Source: Streptomyces albofaciens JCM 4342 (GTDB taxonomy: Bacteria > Actinomycetota > Actinomycetes > Streptomycetales > Streptomycetaceae). Taken from it: DNA of 64,000 bases. The stretch lies in assembly GCF_008634025.1 (NCBI RefSeq), contig NZ_PDCM01000001.1:3194501-3258500 (forward strand), read 5' to 3'. Of the stretch, positions 37,650 to 47,977 are shown in pieces. Position numbers and translations under genes: made by a program. The number at the start of each line of letters is the position of its first letter. Positions within the stretch are counted from its first letter, which is position 1. The notes beneath the pieces are model-generated. The model had not been told where the DNA came from and searched no databases. It saw only the letters and a list, made by a program, of their open reading frames with translations.

Positions 37650-38689
37650 GCGCCCGCAAGCACACCGCGCTGCCCAAGGCCCGCACCCTCATCGAGGCGC
37701 TGCCCTGGCTGACCCGGCACCATGGCAAGACCGTCGTCATCAAGTTCGGCGGCAACGCCATGGTCGACGAGGAGCTGAAGGCCGCCTTCGCGCAGGACGT
37801 GGTCTTCCTGCGGCACGCCGGACTGCGGCCCGTCGTCGTGCACGGCGGCGGCCCGCAGATCAGCGCCCAGCTGGACCGGCTGGGCCTGGCCTCGGAGTTC
37901 AAGGCGGGCCTGCGGGTCACCACGCCCGAGGCGATGGACGTCGTACGGATGGTGCTCGCCGGACAGGTGCAGCGCGAGCTGGTCGGCCTGCTCAACCAGC
38001 ACGGCCCGCTCGCCGTCGGCATGACCGGCGAGGACGCCCACCTGATGACCGCCACCCGGCACTACGCCGAGGTGGACGGCGAGCGGGTGGACATCGGGCG
38101 GGTCGGCGAGGTCACCGCGATCGACACCGGCGCCGTACAGGCCCTGCTGGACGACGGCCGCATCCCGGTCATCTCCTCCGTCGCGCGCAGCGCCGACGAG
38201 GGCGACGGGACCGGCGTCTTCAACGTCAACGCGGACACCGCGGCGGCGGCCCTGGCCGCGGCCCTCGGCGCCGAGACGCTGATGGTCCTCACCGACGTGG
38301 AGGGCCTGTACGAGGACTGGCCGAACAGCGACGAGGTGATCTCCCGGCTCACCGCCACCGAGCTGGAGAAGCTGCTGCCCGACCTGGCCAGCGGCATGGT
38401 GCCGAAGATGCGGGGCTGTCTGCACGCCGTGCGCAACGGGGTGCACACCGCCCGGGTCATCGACGGCCGGGTCCAGCACTCGATCCTGCTGGAGATCTTC
38501 ACGGACGAGGGGATCGGCACGATGGTCGTGCCGGACGAGCCGACGGACGCCGCGGGCACCACGGACACCGCAGGCGCCACTGGCCTCGCGGACAGCGCGG
38601 GCGCCACGAACACCGCGGGTACCACGGACACCGCCGGCGTCGCGGACATCAAGGGCAGCAGCGAGACCGAGAAGGCGGGAGCGGCATGA
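37646..38689 (+). CDS. argB: Acetylglutamate kinase with repetitive C-terminal tail
   Basis: The kinase core is ordinary ([66 protein letters not shown]) and phosphorylates N-acetylglutamate. The family is usually ~300 residues; here the protein is 347. The extra ~45 residues after [11 protein letters not shown] are a low-complexity Thr/Ala/Gly/Asp repeat ([20 protein letters not shown] and onward, DNA 38542-38660). The DNA under the tail is itself repetitive, suggesting expansion by slippage. The tail retains the 4-bp overlap with argD, so coupling is intact. Confidence 0.96.
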
Positions 38690-39927
38690 GCGGCACGGCC
38701 ACGGACACGACACTCACCGCGGCGTCCAACACCACGCTCACCGAGCGCTGGCAGGGCGCCATGATGGACAACTTCGGCACGCCCCGCGTCCCCCTCGTAC
38801 GCGGCGAGGGCGCCCGGGTCTGGGACGCCGACGGCAACGCCTACCTGGACTTCCTCGGCGGCATCGCGGTCAACGCCCTCGGCCACGCGCACCCCGCCGT
38901 CGTCCGCGCGGTCTCCGAACAGATCGCCACCCTCGGCCACGTCTCCAACTTCTTCGTCGCCGAGCCGACCGTCGCACTGGCCGAACGGCTGCTGCGGATC
39001 GCCGGCCGGCCCGGCCGGGTCTACTTCTCCAACTCCGGGGCGGAGGCCAACGAGGCCGCCTTCAAGATCGGCCGGCTGACCGGGCGCCCGCACATGGTCG
39101 CCACGACCGGCGGATTCCACGGCCGCACCATGGGCGCCCTGGCCCTCACCGGCCAGCCCGCCAAGCAGGACCCGTTCCGGCCGCTCCCGGGCGAGGTCGA
39201 CTTCGTACCGTACGGCGACGTCGAAGCCCTGCGCGACGCCGTCACCACCGAAACGGCCCTCGTGATCATCGAGCCCCTCCAGGGGGAGAACGGCGTCGTC
39301 GTCCCGCCGCCCGGCTACCTCGCCGCCGCCCGCGAGATCACCGCCGCCACCGGCACCCTGCTCGTCCTGGACGAGATCCAGACCGGCATCGGCCGTACGG
39401 GCCACTGGCTCCAGTCGCAGGCCCAGGGCGTCGAGGCGGACGTGATCACGCTGGCCAAGGGCCTCGGCGGCGGCCTGCCCATCGGCGCCACCCTCGCCTT
39501 CGGCCCGGCCGCCGGTCTGCTCACCCCCGGCTCGCACGGCTCGACGTTCAGCGGCAACCCGGTCGTGTGCGCGGGCGCGCTCGCCGTACTGGACACCATC
39601 GAGGCCGACGGGCTGCTCGACCACGTCAAGCGGGTGGGCGAGCGGCTGCGTGGCGGGATCGAGGCGTCGGCGCACCCGCTGGTCGGCCAGGTCCGCGGCG
39701 CGGGCCTGCTCCTGGGTATCGTCTTGTGCGAGCCCGTCGCACCGCAGGTGCAGCGAGCGGCCCAGGACGCGGGCCTCCTGGTGAACGCGGTCGCGCCGGA
39801 CGTCATCCGGCTCGCCCCGCCGCTGATCGTCTCGGACGACCAAGCGGATACGTTCCTCCGGAAGCTCCCCGCCGTCCTCGACGCGGCCCTCGCGGGGGCA
39901 CACGGGGTACAACGATCCGGAGACTGA
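38686..39927 (+). CDS. argD: Acetylornithine aminotransferase
   Basis: The 413-residue PLP enzyme of the class III aminotransferase fold converts N-acetylglutamate semialdehyde to acetylornithine. It shows [42 protein letters not shown] and the PLP lysine in [14 protein letters not shown] (Lys258). [18 protein letters not shown] follows. It is coupled to argB by a 4-bp overlap, and argR begins eight bases after its stop. Confidence 0.97.
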   Translation: MSGTATDTTLTAASNTTLTERWQGAMMDNFGTPRVPLVRGEGARVWDADGNAYLDFLGGIAVNALGHAHPAVVRAVSEQIATLGHVSNFFVAEPTVALAERLLRIAGRPGRVYFSNSGAEANEAAFKIGRLTGRPHMVATTGGFHGRTMGALALTGQPAKQDPFRPLPGEVDFVPYGDVEALRDAVTTETALVIIEPLQGENGVVVPPPGYLAAAREITAATGTLLVLDEIQTGIGRTGHWLQSQAQGVEADVITLAKGLGGGLPIGATLAFGPAAGLLTPGSHGSTFSGNPVVCAGALAVLDTIEADGLLDHVKRVGERLRGGIEASAHPLVGQVRGAGLLLGIVLCEPVAPQVQRAAQDAGLLVNAVAPDVIRLAPPLIVSDDQADTFLRKLPAVLDAALAGAHGVQRSGD

Positions 39928-39935
39928 CGACAACG

Positions 39936-40484
39936 ATGACCGAGGCGCAGGACAACGAGACGCCGCACGGGGGCGGGGGCCCCGCCGTACCGCAGACCCG
40001 CACCGCCCGCCACCGCCGGATCGTGGACATCCTCAACCGGCAGCCGGTCCGCTCCCAGAGCCAGCTCGCCAAGCTGCTCGCCGACGACGGTCTGTCCGTC
40101 ACCCAGGCCACGCTCTCGCGCGACCTGGACGAACTGGGCGCGGTCAAGATCCGCAACACCGGCGGCGAGCTGATCTACGCGGTACCGAGCGAGGGCGGCG
40201 ACCGCAAGCCGCGGGCGCCGCTGGGGGAGTCCGCCAAGGAGGAGCGGATGCGCCGGCTCTCCGGCGAACTGCTCATCTCCGCCGAGGCCTCCGCCAACCT
40301 CGTGGTCCTGCGCACCCCGCCGGGCGCCGCGCAGTTCCTCGCCTCCGCCATCGACCAGGCCGAACTGCACGACATCCTCGGCACCATCGCCGGCGACGAC
40401 ACGCTCATGCTCATCAGCCGCGACCCGGCCGGCGGGCAGGCGCTCGCCGATCACCTGCTGAACCTGGCGCAGAAGGCGCGCTGA
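39936..40484 (+). CDS. argR: Arginine repressor
   Basis: This 182-residue ArgR has an N-terminal winged helix ([39 protein letters not shown]) and a C-terminal hexamerisation/arginine-binding domain ([35 protein letters not shown]). The N-terminal ~22 residues are an unstructured extension. It is cotranscribed with the argC-D genes, so it is probably subject to its own repression at the argC ARG box. The argG operator would be a second target. After the stop are short GCTGAGGCGCCCGC repeats near 40490-40520. Confidence 0.97.
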   Translation: MTEAQDNETPHGGGGPAVPQTRTARHRRIVDILNRQPVRSQSQLAKLLADDGLSVTQATLSRDLDELGAVKIRNTGGELIYAVPSEGGDRKPRAPLGESAKEERMRRLSGELLISAEASANLVVLRTPPGAAQFLASAIDQAELHDILGTIAGDDTLMLISRDPAGGQALADHLLNLAQKAR

Positions 40485-40635
40485 GGTGTGCTGAGGCGCC
40501 CGCGCTGAGGCGCCCGCGCCGAGGTTGCGCTGAAATCGCCGAGGCGCCGCGTTCTGGCCGAGCCCCCGTCCGGCCGCTGTACTGGGACCGTGTCCCGGCT
40601 ACGGCGGCCGGGCGGTACGCGGCACGGGAGGCGCG

Positions 40636-41805
40636 ATGCTGGCAGTACGCGCACGAGCGTTGTTCGACGGGGTGGGACCAGGTCTGGTCGAGCAGCCCAC
40701 GGTACTGATCGAGAACGGCCGGATCGCGGCCGTACGCCCCGGCGGCATACCGCTGGTCGGCACCGAGATCCTCGACCTCGGCACCGCCACCCTCCTCCCC
40801 GGCTTCATCGACACCCACACCCACCTGGCGTTCGACGCGAGCGACGACGTGATCGGCCGGCTGACGGCGGCCGACGACGCCACCCTCCTGGAACGTATCC
40901 GGGCCGCGGCGCGGGCCTCGCTGGCCGCCGGGGTGACGACCGTACGGGACCTCGGCGACCGCGGGTACCTCACCCTGCGCCTCCGCGCGGAAACGGCCCG
41001 GAACCCGGCCGCGGGCCCGCACATCGTCGCCTCCGGCCCACCGCTGACGACCACCCGCGGCCACTGCTGGTTCCTCGGCGGGCAGGCGGAGGGCGTGGCG
41101 GGCGTCCGCGCGGCGGTACGGGAACGGGCCGAGCGCGGCGCGGACGTCGTCAAGGTCATGGTGACCGGCGGCGACCTCACGCCCGGCTCCGACCCGTACA
41201 GCGTGCAGTACGGCCGCGACGAACTGCGCGCCGTCGTGGACGAGGCCCACCGCCACGGCCTGCCGACCGCGGCCCACGCCCACGCCGTCACCGGCATCCG
41301 CGAAGCCGTCGCGGCCGGCTTCGACACCGTCGAGCACTGCTTCTTCCTCACGGAATCCGGCGTCGACTTCGACCGCCGGGTGATCGAGGAAATGGTCCGC
41401 CGGGCCATCCCCGCCTCCCTCACCCTCGGCGCCCTCCCCGGCGGCCCACCGCCCCCGGCCCACATCGCCCGCCGCATCCCGTCCCTCATCGCCGGCCTCA
41501 CCACCCTCCGCGAAGCCGGCGTGACCATGGCCCTCGGCAGCGACTCGGGAATCTTCCCGGTCAAGGCCCACGGCAGCTACCCGTACGGCATCACCGCCAT
41601 GACCGACTTCGGCTTCACACCGGCGCAGGCCCTGCGGGCGGCGACCTCGACGGCGGCGATGGTGTGCGGGGTGGGCGGGCGGAAGGGGCGGATCGCGGCG
41701 GGGTACGACGCGGACCTGATCGCGGTGGGCGGAGATCCGCTGGCGGACGTGGGGGTGGTGCGGGAGGTGGTGGCGGTGGTGCGGGATGGGACGAGGGTGG
41801 GGTGA
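40636..41805 (+). CDS. Amidohydrolase, imidazolonepropionase/prolidase-like
   Basis: The 389-residue protein has the metal-dependent amidohydrolase pattern: HTH at residues 61-63 (GFIDTHTHLAF), a candidate carbamylated lysine in DVVKVMVTGG, HAHAVTG, DTVEHCFFL and the final Asp in LGSDSGIFP. The best resemblance is to the prolidase-like/AF-type branch that cleaves cyclic amides or dipeptides. The substrate cannot be given. It stands alone after argR with no clear partner. Confidence 0.85.
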   Translation: MLAVRARALFDGVGPGLVEQPTVLIENGRIAAVRPGGIPLVGTEILDLGTATLLPGFIDTHTHLAFDASDDVIGRLTAADDATLLERIRAAARASLAAGVTTVRDLGDRGYLTLRLRAETARNPAAGPHIVASGPPLTTTRGHCWFLGGQAEGVAGVRAAVRERAERGADVVKVMVTGGDLTPGSDPYSVQYGRDELRAVVDEAHRHGLPTAAHAHAVTGIREAVAAGFDTVEHCFFLTESGVDFDRRVIEEMVRRAIPASLTLGALPGGPPPPAHIARRIPSLIAGLTTLREAGVTMALGSDSGIFPVKAHGSYPYGITAMTDFGFTPAQALRAATSTAAMVCGVGGRKGRIAAGYDADLIAVGGDPLADVGVVREVVAVVRDGTRVG

Positions 41806-42042
41806 AGGGGCCGCCGCGTATATACGGGACGATGCCGTTATACGGGACGATGCCGTGCCGCCCCGGTCTCCTCGTTCTGAAGGAGGGGCGCCTGCTCGTG
41901 GAGGCGCTGCGACGGCGTCCTCTCCGGCGTACGCGGTCATGATCGCCGAACCTGCCGCTGAAGTGCACCGCAGGCGGCAGAAACGATCGAGGGCCCTGCT
42001 CCACCGAAGTGAAACAAGGCCCTGACCTGCGACTCTTACGAG

Positions 42043-42116
<74 letters not shown>

Positions 42117-42334
42117 GTGCTCGCTTCGGCCGGGTTTCCCCGGTCGCGGCGTGCAGAAGAAAAATACCCTGTCCGGGCCCCGGAATCCAAAGCGGGGTCG
42201 TTTCGGTGGCTCGCGGGGTTGGCCGGCGGAGGTGCCGGGGTGGCCGGAAGGGGCTTGGAGTGGGCCTGCGCGGCGCCCCGTGCCGGGCCGGGAAGTGCCG
42301 GGCGGGGTGGGGCGGTGCGTGGTTGCATGGCGGT

Positions 42335-42709
42335 ATGGGTGATCAGCGCGGAGAGATCCGGCAGCGCCGGGTGTACGAGGAGCCGGAGGCCGCGGACGGG
42401 ACGCGCGTGCTCGTCGACCGGCTGTGGCCGCGGGGGGTGGCGAAGGACGCCGCTCACCTGGACGAGTGGTGCAAGGACGTGGCGCCTTCCGGTGAGCTGC
42501 GTACCTGGTACGGGCATCGGGCCGAGCGGTATGCGGAGTTCGCGCAGCGGTACCGGCATGAGCTGGCCGAGTCGCCGGCCCGGGAGGTGCTGGGGCGGCT
42601 GCGGGAGTATGCGGCGGCCGGGCCGCTGACCCTGCTGACCGCGACCAAGAGCATTGAGGGGAGCCATCTGACGGTGTTGGCGGAGGTGCTGGAGGGGGTG
42701 GAGGAGTAG
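42335..42709 (+). CDS. DUF488-family protein
   Basis: The 124-residue product has the DUF488 pattern: VLVDRLWPRGVAK near the start, EWCKDVAPSGELRTWYGH in the middle and LTLLTATKSIEGSHLTVLAE at the end. Family members are small cytosolic proteins of unknown biochemical role. The ATG at 42335 gives a normal family length. It precedes argG by 125 bp but the argG promoter lies between, so it is probably transcribed separately. Confidence 0.9.
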   Translation: MGDQRGEIRQRRVYEEPEAADGTRVLVDRLWPRGVAKDAAHLDEWCKDVAPSGELRTWYGHRAERYAEFAQRYRHELAESPAREVLGRLREYAAAGPLTLLTATKSIEGSHLTVLAEVLEGVEE

Positions 42710-42766
42710 GAGACAGGGAGTCGGCAGGCGGGGCGGGGGCAGGGCGCGTCGTTCGGGTGAGGTGCG

Positions 42767-42816
42767 TTGACGAATCATGCGGTGGAGTGCATAGTTATGC
42801 CTATCAGTGAATGCAC
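42767..42816 (+). promoter_or_regulatory. argG promoter with ARG box
   Basis: TTGACG (42767-42772) and CATAGT (42790-42795) are 17 bp apart. Over and after the -10 lies GTGCATAGTTATGCCTAT followed by CAGTGAATGCAC, a dyad of TGCAT-type half-sites resembling Streptomyces ARG boxes. This would make argG (and probably argH) arginine-repressible. Confidence 0.75.
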
Positions 42817-42834
42817 CGCCGTAAGGAGAATCCC

Positions 42835-44028
42835 GTGACCGAGCGCGTCGTACTCGCCTACTCGGGCGGTCTGGACACCTCCGTCGCCATCGGCTGGATC
42901 GCCGAGGAGACGGGCGCCGAGGTCATCGCCGTGGCGGTGGACGTCGGCCAGGGCGGTGAGGACCTGGACGTCATCCGCAAGCGCGCGCTCGCCTGCGGTG
43001 CCGTCGAGGCGGAGGTCGCGGACGCCAAGGACGAGTTCGCCGATGAGTACTGCCTGCCGGCGATCAAGGCGAACGCGCTGTACATGGACCGGTACCCGCT
43101 GGTCTCCGCGCTGTCGCGGCCCACGATCGTCAAGCACCTGGTCGCCGCCGCCCATAAGCACGGCGCCACCACCGTCGCGCACGGCTGCACCGGCAAGGGC
43201 AATGATCAGGTGCGGTTCGAGGCCGGGATCTCGTCGCTCGCTCCCGGTCTGAAGTGCATCGCTCCGGTCCGGGACTACGCGATGACCCGGGACAAGGCGA
43301 TCGCGTTCTGCGAGAGCAAGGACCTGCCGATCGCGACGACCAGGAAGTCGCCGTACTCGATCGACCAGAACGTCTTCGGGCGGGCCGTGGAGACCGGCTT
43401 CCTGGAGGACATCTGGAACGCGCCGATCGAGGACGTGTATGAGTACACGGCCGATCCGGCGGCGCCGCGCGAGGCCGACGAGGTCGTCGTCACGTTCGAG
43501 GCGGGTGTGCCGGTCGCGATCGACGGCAGGTCCGTCTCCGTGCTCCAGGCCATCCAGCAGCTCAACGAGCGGGCCGGTGCGCAGGGCGTCGGGCGGATCG
43601 ACATGGTCGAGGACCGGCTGGTCGGCATCAAGTCCCGGGAGGTCTACGAGGCCCCGGGCGCCATCGCGCTGATCACCGCCCACCAGGAGCTGGAGAACGT
43701 CACCGTCGAGCGCGAGCTGGCCCGCTACAAGCGGCAGGTCGAGCAGCGGTGGGGCGAGCTGGTCTACGACGGTCTGTGGTTCTCGCCGCTGAAGCGGGCG
43801 CTGGACGGGTTCATCCAGGAAGCGAACCAGGCGGTGTCCGGTGACATCCGGATGACGCTGCACGGCGGGCGCGCGGTGGTCACCGGGCGGCGGTCCGAGC
43901 AGTCGCTGTACGACTTCAACCTGGCCACCTATGACACGGGCGACACCTTCGACCAGTCGCTGTCGAAGGGCTTCATCGAGATCTTCGGGATGTCGTCGAA
44001 GATCGCCGCCAAGCGGGATCTGGCCTAG
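42835..44028 (+). CDS. argG: Argininosuccinate synthase
   Basis: I start at the GTG at 42835, which has AAGGAG nine bases upstream, giving 397 residues (an upstream ATG at 42811 lies within the likely operator and leader). The ATP-binding [14 protein letters not shown] is at residues 8-21. [14 protein letters not shown] and [20 protein letters not shown] are typical. It joins citrulline and aspartate using ATP. argH follows 96 bp later in the same direction. Confidence 0.97.
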   Translation: MTERVVLAYSGGLDTSVAIGWIAEETGAEVIAVAVDVGQGGEDLDVIRKRALACGAVEAEVADAKDEFADEYCLPAIKANALYMDRYPLVSALSRPTIVKHLVAAAHKHGATTVAHGCTGKGNDQVRFEAGISSLAPGLKCIAPVRDYAMTRDKAIAFCESKDLPIATTRKSPYSIDQNVFGRAVETGFLEDIWNAPIEDVYEYTADPAAPREADEVVVTFEAGVPVAIDGRSVSVLQAIQQLNERAGAQGVGRIDMVEDRLVGIKSREVYEAPGAIALITAHQELENVTVERELARYKRQVEQRWGELVYDGLWFSPLKRALDGFIQEANQAVSGDIRMTLHGGRAVVTGRRSEQSLYDFNLATYDTGDTFDQSLSKGFIEIFGMSSKIAAKRDLA

Positions 44029-44121
44029 CCACGGACCGTCCGTTTCGAATTCCGTCCCCGGGGCCGGTGCGTCCGGCCGCCGGGGGCCGGTCCGTACATC
44101 TCACCATCCACGAGGAGCTAG

Positions 44122-45552
<1,431 letters not shown>

Positions 45553-45566
45553 GCGGAAACCTCCGG

Positions 45567-45610
45567 GCTCCGGCCCCCTCGCGGCAGGCGAGGGGCCGGA
45601 GCTGTTTTTT
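45567..45610 (+). terminator. Intrinsic terminator after argH
   Basis: GCTCCGGCCCCCTCGC pairs with GCGAGGGGCCGGAGC (one bulged C) across a short GGCAG loop, followed by TG and six Ts. It lies 14 bp after the argH stop. Confidence 0.9.
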
Positions 45611-45651
45611 GCGTGCGCGGCCCTCCGTGTGGGTGAGACTTGCGCGCCGCT

Positions 45652-45692
45652 AATGAGACATCTATGTCTCATTCGGCTATTCTGTGTCTCAT
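45652..45692. promoter_or_regulatory. TetR operator palindrome
   Basis: AATGAGACAT (45652-45661) and ATGTCTCATT (45664-45673) form a perfect 10-bp-arm palindrome around CT. A further half-site, TGTCTCAT, runs into the start codon (45685-45692). Such a site over the promoter of the tetR-MFS pair implies autorepression relieved by a ligand or drug. Confidence 0.8.
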
Positions 45693-46242
45693 GGCCGTAG
45701 ACCGAGAACACGTACTCAGAGAGGCCGCCGGCCTGCTCACCCGTAAGGCGACCGCCGGAATGGACGAGATCGCCCGGGCCGCGGGGATCAGCCGGGCGAC
45801 CCTGCACCGCCACTTCGCGGGGCGCGACGCCCTGATCAAAGCGCTGGAGGAACTGGGCATCCGGCAGTTCACCGAGGCGCTGGACGCGGCCCGGCTCGAC
45901 GAGGACGACGCGGTCACGGCACTGCGCCGGCTGATCGCCGAGTCCGAGCCGGTCGCCGGCTTCCTCGCCTTCCTCTACACCGAGAACCAGCTCTTCGAGG
46001 GCGAGCAGGTCAACGAGGGCTGGGACCGGCTCGACGCCCGTATCCACGCGCTGTTCCGGCGCGGCCAGGAGGAAGGCGCCTTCCGGATCGACCTCACGCC
46101 CGTCTGGCTCACCGAGGCGCTGTACGGACTGATCGGCGCCGGCGCGTGGGCCGTGCACGAGGGGCGCGTGGCGTCCAAGGACCTCACCCATTCGATCGCC
46201 GAGCTGCTGCTCGGCGGCATCCGACGGAGCATGGAGAAATGA
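45691..46242 (+). CDS. TetR/AcrR-family repressor
   Basis: The 183-residue product from the ATG at 45691 has a TetR helix-turn-helix at about residues 20-45 (AGMDEIARAAGISRATLHRH, then FAGRDALIKAL) and a helical ligand domain. It is coupled to the downstream MFS exporter by a 4-bp overlap. A palindromic operator sits just upstream, so it probably controls its own operon. Confidence 0.92.
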   Translation: MAVDREHVLREAAGLLTRKATAGMDEIARAAGISRATLHRHFAGRDALIKALEELGIRQFTEALDAARLDEDDAVTALRRLIAESEPVAGFLAFLYTENQLFEGEQVNEGWDRLDARIHALFRRGQEEGAFRIDLTPVWLTEALYGLIGAGAWAVHEGRVASKDLTHSIAELLLGGIRRSMEK

Positions 46243-47825
46243 GCAAGCCCGCCAAGGAGACCGCGGAGCGCACCGGCGCCACCGCGGAGCACCAGCCCCG
46301 CCCCGGACGCTGGCTCGCGCTCGCCGTCCTGGTCCTCGCCGTTCTGCTGGTCGGCGTGGACGCCACCGTGCTGGGCCTGGCCACCCCCTTCCTCAGCGAG
46401 GACCTGCGGCCCTCCGGCACGCAGCTGCTGTGGATCGGTGACGTCTACTCGTTCGTCATCGCCGGACTGCTGGTCTCCATGGGCAGCCTCGGCGACCGCA
46501 TCGGGCGCAAGAAGCTGCTGCTGACCGGCTCGGTCGTGTTCGGCGCCATGTCGGTGCTCGCCGCGTACGCCGGCAGCCCGGCCATGATGATCGTGGCGCG
46601 CGCCCTGCTGGGTGTGGCGGGCGCGACGCTGATGCCCTCCACCCTCGCCCTGATCCGCAACCTTTTCCACGACCCCCGGGAGCGCAGCCTCGCCATCGGC
46701 ATCTGGGGCGCCATGGCCTCGGCGGGCGCCGCCGTCGGCCCGGTGCTCGGCGGGTTCCTGCTCGGCCACTTCTGGTGGGGCTCGGTCTTCCTGATCAACC
46801 TGCCGGTGATGGCGCTGCTGGTGCTCGTCGGCGCCAAGGTGCTGCCGGAGTCCCGTAATCCCGATCCCGGCCCGTGGGACCTGATCAGCGTGGGACTGTC
46901 GCTGGTGGGCATGGTCGCGATCGTCTACGCGATCAAGGAAGCGGCGGTGCACGGCATCCGCTGGGACATCGCGGCGGCCGCCGTCCTGGGCGCGTTCGCC
47001 CTCATCACCTTCGTACGCCGTCAGCAGACGCTCGCCTCACCGCTGCTGGACATGCGGCTCTTCAAGAACCGCGGCTTCTCCGGCGCCGTACTGGCCGACC
47101 TGCTGACCATCCTGGGCCTGTCCGGGCTGGTCTTCTTCCTCTCGCAGTTCCTCCAGATGGTGCAGCTGCGCTCGCCGCTCAACGCGGGGCTGGTCGAACT
47201 GCCCGCGGCGGTCGGCGCGGTGGGCGCGGGGCTCGCGGCCGGGTACGTCGCCCGGCGGCTGTCCGTACGGCTCGTCGTCGCCGGCGGCCTGGCGGTGGTC
47301 GGCCTGGCCCTGGCCGGCTGCATCGGCCTGGGCCAGGACACCAGCACCCTCACGCTGGGCACGATCCTGTTCGTCGTCGGCATCGGCGCGGGCTTCGCGT
47401 TCACCGTCACCGCCGACGTGATCCTCTCCAGCGTGCCCAAGGAGCAGGCGGGCGCCGCGTCCGCGGTCTCGGAGACGGCCTACGAACTGGGCGCCGCCCT
47501 CGGCATCGCCCTGCTCGGCTCCATCGTCACCGGCATCTACCGGGACTTCACGACCCCGGCGGGGGTACCGGAGGCGTCCGCCGACGCGGCGCGGGAGTCG
47601 CTGGGCGGAGCCGTCGAGGCGTCCGGCACGCTCCCGGCCGACGCCGGGTCGAGCCTGCTCGCGGCCGCCCAGCACTCGTTCGTCGACGGCCTGGACACGG
47701 CCGCCGGAGTGGGGGCCGCCGTCCTGCTCGCCGCCGCCTGCGCCGCGTGGTTCCTGCTGCGCGGCCAGCGGCTGGCGGACAGTCCTGGAGAAGCGGAAAC
47801 GGCGCCGGAGGCGGTACGGGGCTGA
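46239..47825 (+). CDS. MFS drug exporter, 14-helix DHA2 family
   Basis: The 528-residue membrane protein has motif A GSLGDRIGRKKLLL, motif C-like GAAVGPVLGGFLLGHFWWGS and about 14 hydrophobic segments, as in QacA/SmvA-type proton-driven multidrug exporters. LFKNRGFSGAVLADLLTILG lies in the second half. It overlaps the TetR gene by 4 bp, so drug-inducible efflux is the likely role. Substrates are unknown. Confidence 0.92.
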   Translation: MSKPAKETAERTGATAEHQPRPGRWLALAVLVLAVLLVGVDATVLGLATPFLSEDLRPSGTQLLWIGDVYSFVIAGLLVSMGSLGDRIGRKKLLLTGSVVFGAMSVLAAYAGSPAMMIVARALLGVAGATLMPSTLALIRNLFHDPRERSLAIGIWGAMASAGAAVGPVLGGFLLGHFWWGSVFLINLPVMALLVLVGAKVLPESRNPDPGPWDLISVGLSLVGMVAIVYAIKEAAVHGIRWDIAAAAVLGAFALITFVRRQQTLASPLLDMRLFKNRGFSGAVLADLLTILGLSGLVFFLSQFLQMVQLRSPLNAGLVELPAAVGAVGAGLAAGYVARRLSVRLVVAGGLAVVGLALAGCIGLGQDTSTLTLGTILFVVGIGAGFAFTVTADVILSSVPKEQAGAASAVSETAYELGAALGIALLGSIVTGIYRDFTTPAGVPEASADAARESLGGAVEASGTLPADAGSSLLAAAQHSFVDGLDTAAGVGAAVLLAAACAAWFLLRGQRLADSPGEAETAPEAVRG

Positions 47826-47977
47826 GCGCGGATGATGTCGGTAACCGGGCGGGGGACGGCCGTTGTCCCCCGCCCGTTCACGTGCCGGTCGCCTCGTGTG
47901 GGCCGGGAGGCTCCCATGGCTCGTTTGACTCTCCAGTCGTTCCCCCGCACTCGGGCACTCTCAGGAGGGTGACGACC

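Noticed and set aside
46874..47977. N-terminal extension of the metallophosphatase frame by ~365 codons
   Set aside because: It overlaps the MFS gene in another frame and encodes only Arg/Gly-rich shadow. A signal peptide begins at the TTG at 47978 after AGGAGG.
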